64,000 nt of DNA from NCBI GenBank assembly GCA_009760855.2, contig WPIO01000002.1, positions 10,674,501-10,738,500 of the forward strand, in the 5' to 3' direction. This stretch comes from Cristatella mucedo. Lineage: Eukaryota > Bryozoa > Phylactolaemata > Cristatellidae. The position numbers and the translations under genes are program-made. The notes beneath the pieces are model-generated. The model saw only the letters and a program-made list of their open reading frames with translations, searched no databases and was not told where the DNA came from. Shown here in pieces: positions 60,207-64,000 of this stretch; the first letter of the stretch is position 1; each line of letters starts with the position of its first letter.

Positions 60207-62699
60207 TGATACTGGCGATACTGTAGTGAAGCAGCCAGTGCTCGTCTGCTACTTTCTAGGCAACCATCCCGAAACCAAAATGGCCCCGAGGAAAGTTAAA
60301 TTAGGCATTAATGACATTAGGTGTTCCGACTGCTGGGGTCATGGCCATTTGTATGCTCATCTGTCTTTCTGACCACCTGCTGTTGTTAGCTGTCAGCTGA
60401 TCTCCCTCCCGCCTCTGCTTTCCTCTCTCTTTCTCTCTCCCTCTCTCTGTTGCCCCTTTTCCGCCCACTCCTGGCTCTCTTTCCAATTTGAAGAGAGAAA
60501 ATATGTGTTGCATAAGGATTGTGTGATTTCCACTGTCCAGGACCCTCACAGCATAAGCTTTTAATCACCGGCATGCCTCTCCCCCATCTCCTCGCTCTCT
60601 GTCTCACACACTCTTTCACTCTCTCTCTCACACTCACTCTTTCTTTCTCCTACCTTCTGTCTGTACCTCTATATCTGCTTGTCTCCATCTCTGACTCTCA
60701 ATCTGTCTCTCGATCGGGCACTCGTTCTGTCTCACTTATTGCAGCTCTGGTTCAACCAACATTTATTTACTGCCTGTTATGCCCGGTGTCTCTCCCCCCC
60801 CCCGAATGTGACTCGGAATTAAAGTTGCGACCGATTGCTCTAGTTGATGCTAACTGTGCTTACCCCCGCCGGAAGTTTTATGCCTGCATGCAAATACTGA
60901 GCAGCTTGATGGCATAGGAGCCAGCAAGCTCTTTTGTTCTGGGTGAGGTGCCAAGGGATGGGATGGGGTGGCTGGCTGGGGGGGGGATAGGGTTGCTTAA
61001 TTAAGCAGGCATGCCAGCAACAGATAGTGGTAGCAAATCTTTCTTGGTGCACGACCACAGCTCATTGCTGTGCTTGAACCCTGAGCTGCTGCACGATGAC
61101 TGATGCAGGCTGATGTCTGCCCCTGCTGAGCGATCTATCTAGTTGTATATGGTGCACCGTGCTGGGAGCCCATGTATTGGCTGCTCTAGTGAGTCATTGA
61201 TGGAGAGGTGGTGCAGCATTGTGCAGCCTGGTGCTGGCAGCCAGATCTTCTGGTCACGGCTTCTGTTCCATTCCCGAGCCTACATTTTCATCATTTTCGT
61301 CGTCTTGGTTAGTCATTTGCCATTTCTTTCCTTGGAGCTTTTTTTGTTGTTGAAAGACTCCGGATCCATAGCGGGCTGGCTGGGTGGCATGTCGGTGGCG
61401 AGCTGGCATTGGCAAGTCGATCGCCACCTCTTTACCTTTGGTGCTTTTCAGGTCTTTAGGCTCGGCGGCGGCGGCGGTTGGGGGGCAGAGGAAGAGGAAG
61501 AGAAATGCACTTCGTGGCCTTCCTGGTAACTTACTGGCTGTTAAAAAGCAGGTTAGCGGAAGAGTAGGAGGAGGAGGAGGAGGGATCCCGAGGTTTTTGG
61601 CACTGATGTGGTAGCAACTGACGCCTGGGAAGTGAGTGAAGTGGGTGAAGTTGAAGCGGGAGAAGTTGGCATCGTTTGCATAAGAACTTCTGAAGCAAGC
61701 TGTCGGTAGCATGGAAACAGCAGAATATTCAGTATGCCAGTTGCTCATTATCTCGAAGAGAAAGGGAGAGCCGGCTCCAATATTGTTTGCTGAGAAGCCC
61801 GAATGCTGCAAGTGGCGGCCAAAGCCGCCTCAGCCTGCTGGACACCGCTGGAAGGAGTGTGGAGAGACCAGCCTGTGCCAGGGGAGGCTGCACGCCTACT
61901 AGCCTGGTGCCGGCCTGGTACGGAAGCCACGGTGCTAATATTTGGCCGCATTTTTGTGCAAGCTGTCGTTGACCATGCTTTTGCAGCCGCTGCACTAATA
62001 GGGTTTATTCGCTGACCTTGGTCTAGCGTTTTCAGACAGTCCTAAAATAATAATATTATAAAATAATAATAATATAGCACAGCCTGCCATCAGTTTCTGT
62101 GAAGTCCGCATTCGTAATGTAAATGAAGTGGCTGCGCACCAAGAATGCAGATATAGATAGCCAGTTGTTGGGTTGCTGAGTATGCCACACCGTGTGTTTC
62201 ATATTTGCTGTTCAGCAAGTCTACACGTCCATGTGTAGCACACTGTCATTGAGTGGGATGTTTTTTTCCCTCTGCTTTCCCATTGTCGTACATCGAGCTT
62301 GATTTGTTGGGCTCTGCTGCTCTGCTGATGTGATCACCGAACTGCAAACAGACATGACAGCAGGCCATGCACGTGTCACACATTTTCCATATCCCGGGTG
62401 GTGGGGGTGTGGCAGTGAGGCTGGGCTCAAATGTTCGAAGCCTGATGGCACGACTGAGGTTCTGTAAAGTAGAACAAGAATAGACGGTGGTCCCCTATTT
62501 GCACTACTGATTTTAACCGGGAGAGGTGGGATGGCAGGTCCGAGAGATGTCCGTGACTCGAACGAGCACTGTCTTTACCGAGTTGCCGAAGGTTGTGTAT
62601 TAAGGCCCACGGGCAGCTCGACATTCTTCTATCTTTCTACCGCTGTGGTATCCCTACAGGGTTGCTTTGTGCTATGGAAATCCGGTGACGGCGCACGTG

Positions 62700-62870
62700 T
62701 TTGTGCATTTGTGGTATGGTGTGCATATGGTGTGTGTGTGTGCCCTCGTGTGAGTGCGTGCATGTGTTTGCACACATGCAAGTGTGTGCTCGAACGCTTG
62801 CATTTGTGTGTACGCACATGTGCTCTCACGTGTGCTCTAGCTACTGGGTACTCTCGCGTGTGTTGTTGAT
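62700..62870. repeat. Degenerate TG-rich tract
   Basis: An interrupted TG/GC purine-pyrimidine alternating stretch, probably an old (TG)n microsatellite. Confidence 0.7.
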
Positions 62871-63740
62871 GTTAGCTGCTGCACGGACGCTGCATCAGCC
62901 ACAGACGCGATGAGACGCGATGGCATGCTCGGCGGCGAGTACGATGCGTTTATTGCTTCACGTCTAGCAGCAAGCAGCCACCGAGTTCACGCTGAGCCGG
63001 GCCTTGGCTGCCTATCGTGCATAGGAGGTGGGAGTATAGCTCGAGTTTGGAGAGGTGGTGCCACATTGGATTGATTTACCCGGTGGCTGCTGGAGGCTGG
63101 GCCGAACAAAGGGTCGTGATAGATGGCAGCAGAGTGCTGCTGCTGCTGCATGTTTGCTCTATCAGTTGCTTCCTTAATGTCTCGGTGAAGGCGACAGTGA
63201 GTGACACAACGAGCTGGATGAGATGAGCACGAGCTAATAGCTTTCTATGTCTGCTGCCGACTGCAACAGTTGTCCCAGCAGAGTGCTTGGAAAGTTATTC
63301 GAGCATAGGGTCAGCAGTGTTCAGTCTAGAATTACACGGGTAATTAAGGCACCTTGTGCTCAACTCATTGCTTCTTAAGATGCAGGCTACAGGGCCCTCG
63401 AGAACCCAGATCCCAGGTCCCAGGCTATTAATCGGCTGGCCAGACGGTAGTCGAAGTCACGTGCTGCTGGCTGCTAGCTCGGTACGGTCCTCCTATGTGG
63501 TTGTCAGGTGTGGGGTGCTGCTGCTGCTGCTGGGGGTGGGGGTAGGGTGTGCGTTAGGGCAGTTAGCCTACTGGGGAATTTTTTCGTGCATTAATCACTG
63601 TAGTCACTGCATCTAAGTGATTACTTGGTTGAACATGAACCCGAGGAGAGAAGCTGCCATGCAGAGGTGGTTACCCTTATAAAGGGGTGAAGGCATTAAT
63701 TTGCTGCTATAGTGCCCTGATTCATTAAGTTACCTCAGTA

Positions 63741-63747
63741 GTTGTGT

Positions 63748-63804
<57 letters not shown>

Positions 63805-63806
63805 CA
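63741..63806. repeat. (GT)n microsatellite
   Basis: About 60 bp of GT repeat with a short GC interruption. Confidence 0.95.
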
Positions 63807-64000
63807 GCGCGAATATGTGCATGAGAGCGCAATGCTGGCATAGATAAATATCATGCCGGCCGGCTTGTGTGTAACTCGGTTTGGTGAAATCACAACCGGA
63901 AGGAAAACACACTGCTGTGGTAGACCAGTGCAAGCAATTCACCCAAATGTGCTGTGCTGTGCCTCTTATTTCTCACCTCCCTTGCCGACTCGTTCTCTGC

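Overview
This is nuclear DNA from an animal, most likely a non-vertebrate metazoan. The evidence is one spliced host gene with a large intron, many L2/CR1-like LINEs with short tandem 3' tails instead of poly(A), tRNA-derived SINEs, a decayed Tigger (pogo) DNA transposon, and long (GA)n, (TC)n, (CA)n and (TA)n microsatellites. There is no operon, prokaryotic gene, rRNA gene, intact tRNA gene or CRISPR array. The species cannot be told from the sequence.

Host gene. On the plus strand the window holds the 5' end of a Ste20/GCK-IV kinase gene of the misshapen (MAP4K4/TNIK/MINK1) family. Coding exon 1 is 43355-43408. Exon 2 is 60117-60182 and carries the glycine-rich ATP loop. Both exons are phase 0 with GT/AG splice sites, and together they give 40 codons. 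The intron between them is about 16.7 kb. The CpG-rich stretch 42475-43354 is the likely promoter and 5' UTR. The rest of the gene lies beyond 64000.

Mobile elements. Names are local to this annotation. LINE-A ends in a hairpin (outer arms AAAGCGCC/GGCGCTTT) and an (ATT)n tail. Its best copies are 40144-42474 (minus) and 25053-26840 (plus), with at least fifteen older fragments. LINE-B has a related reverse transcriptase but a different 3' UTR ending in an ACATT-type tail; copies lie at 5536-6574, 19046-19520, 35145-37115, 37995-39165, 8225-8460 and 48868-49345. SINE-A is a tRNA-derived element of about 170 bp. SINE-B is a tRNA-derived element of about 140 bp whose 3' end repeats the LINE-A terminal hairpin, which suggests LINE-A mobilises it. 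Several insertions are nested, and short target-site duplications can be read in some of them.

Layout. 1-2460: CpG-rich, no gene recognised. 2465-5067: LINE/SINE fragments, Tigger remnant, degenerate telomere-like array. 5068-40136: mostly intergenic, filled with LINE and SINE copies, tandem duplications and one small near-perfect hairpin (12996-13050). 40144-42474: LINE-A inserted in the CpG-rich upstream flank of the kinase gene. 42475-64000: kinase promoter, exon 1, repeat-rich intron 1, exon 2 and part of intron 2. Long open frames elsewhere come from microsatellites or decayed transposons, and I do not consider them genes.
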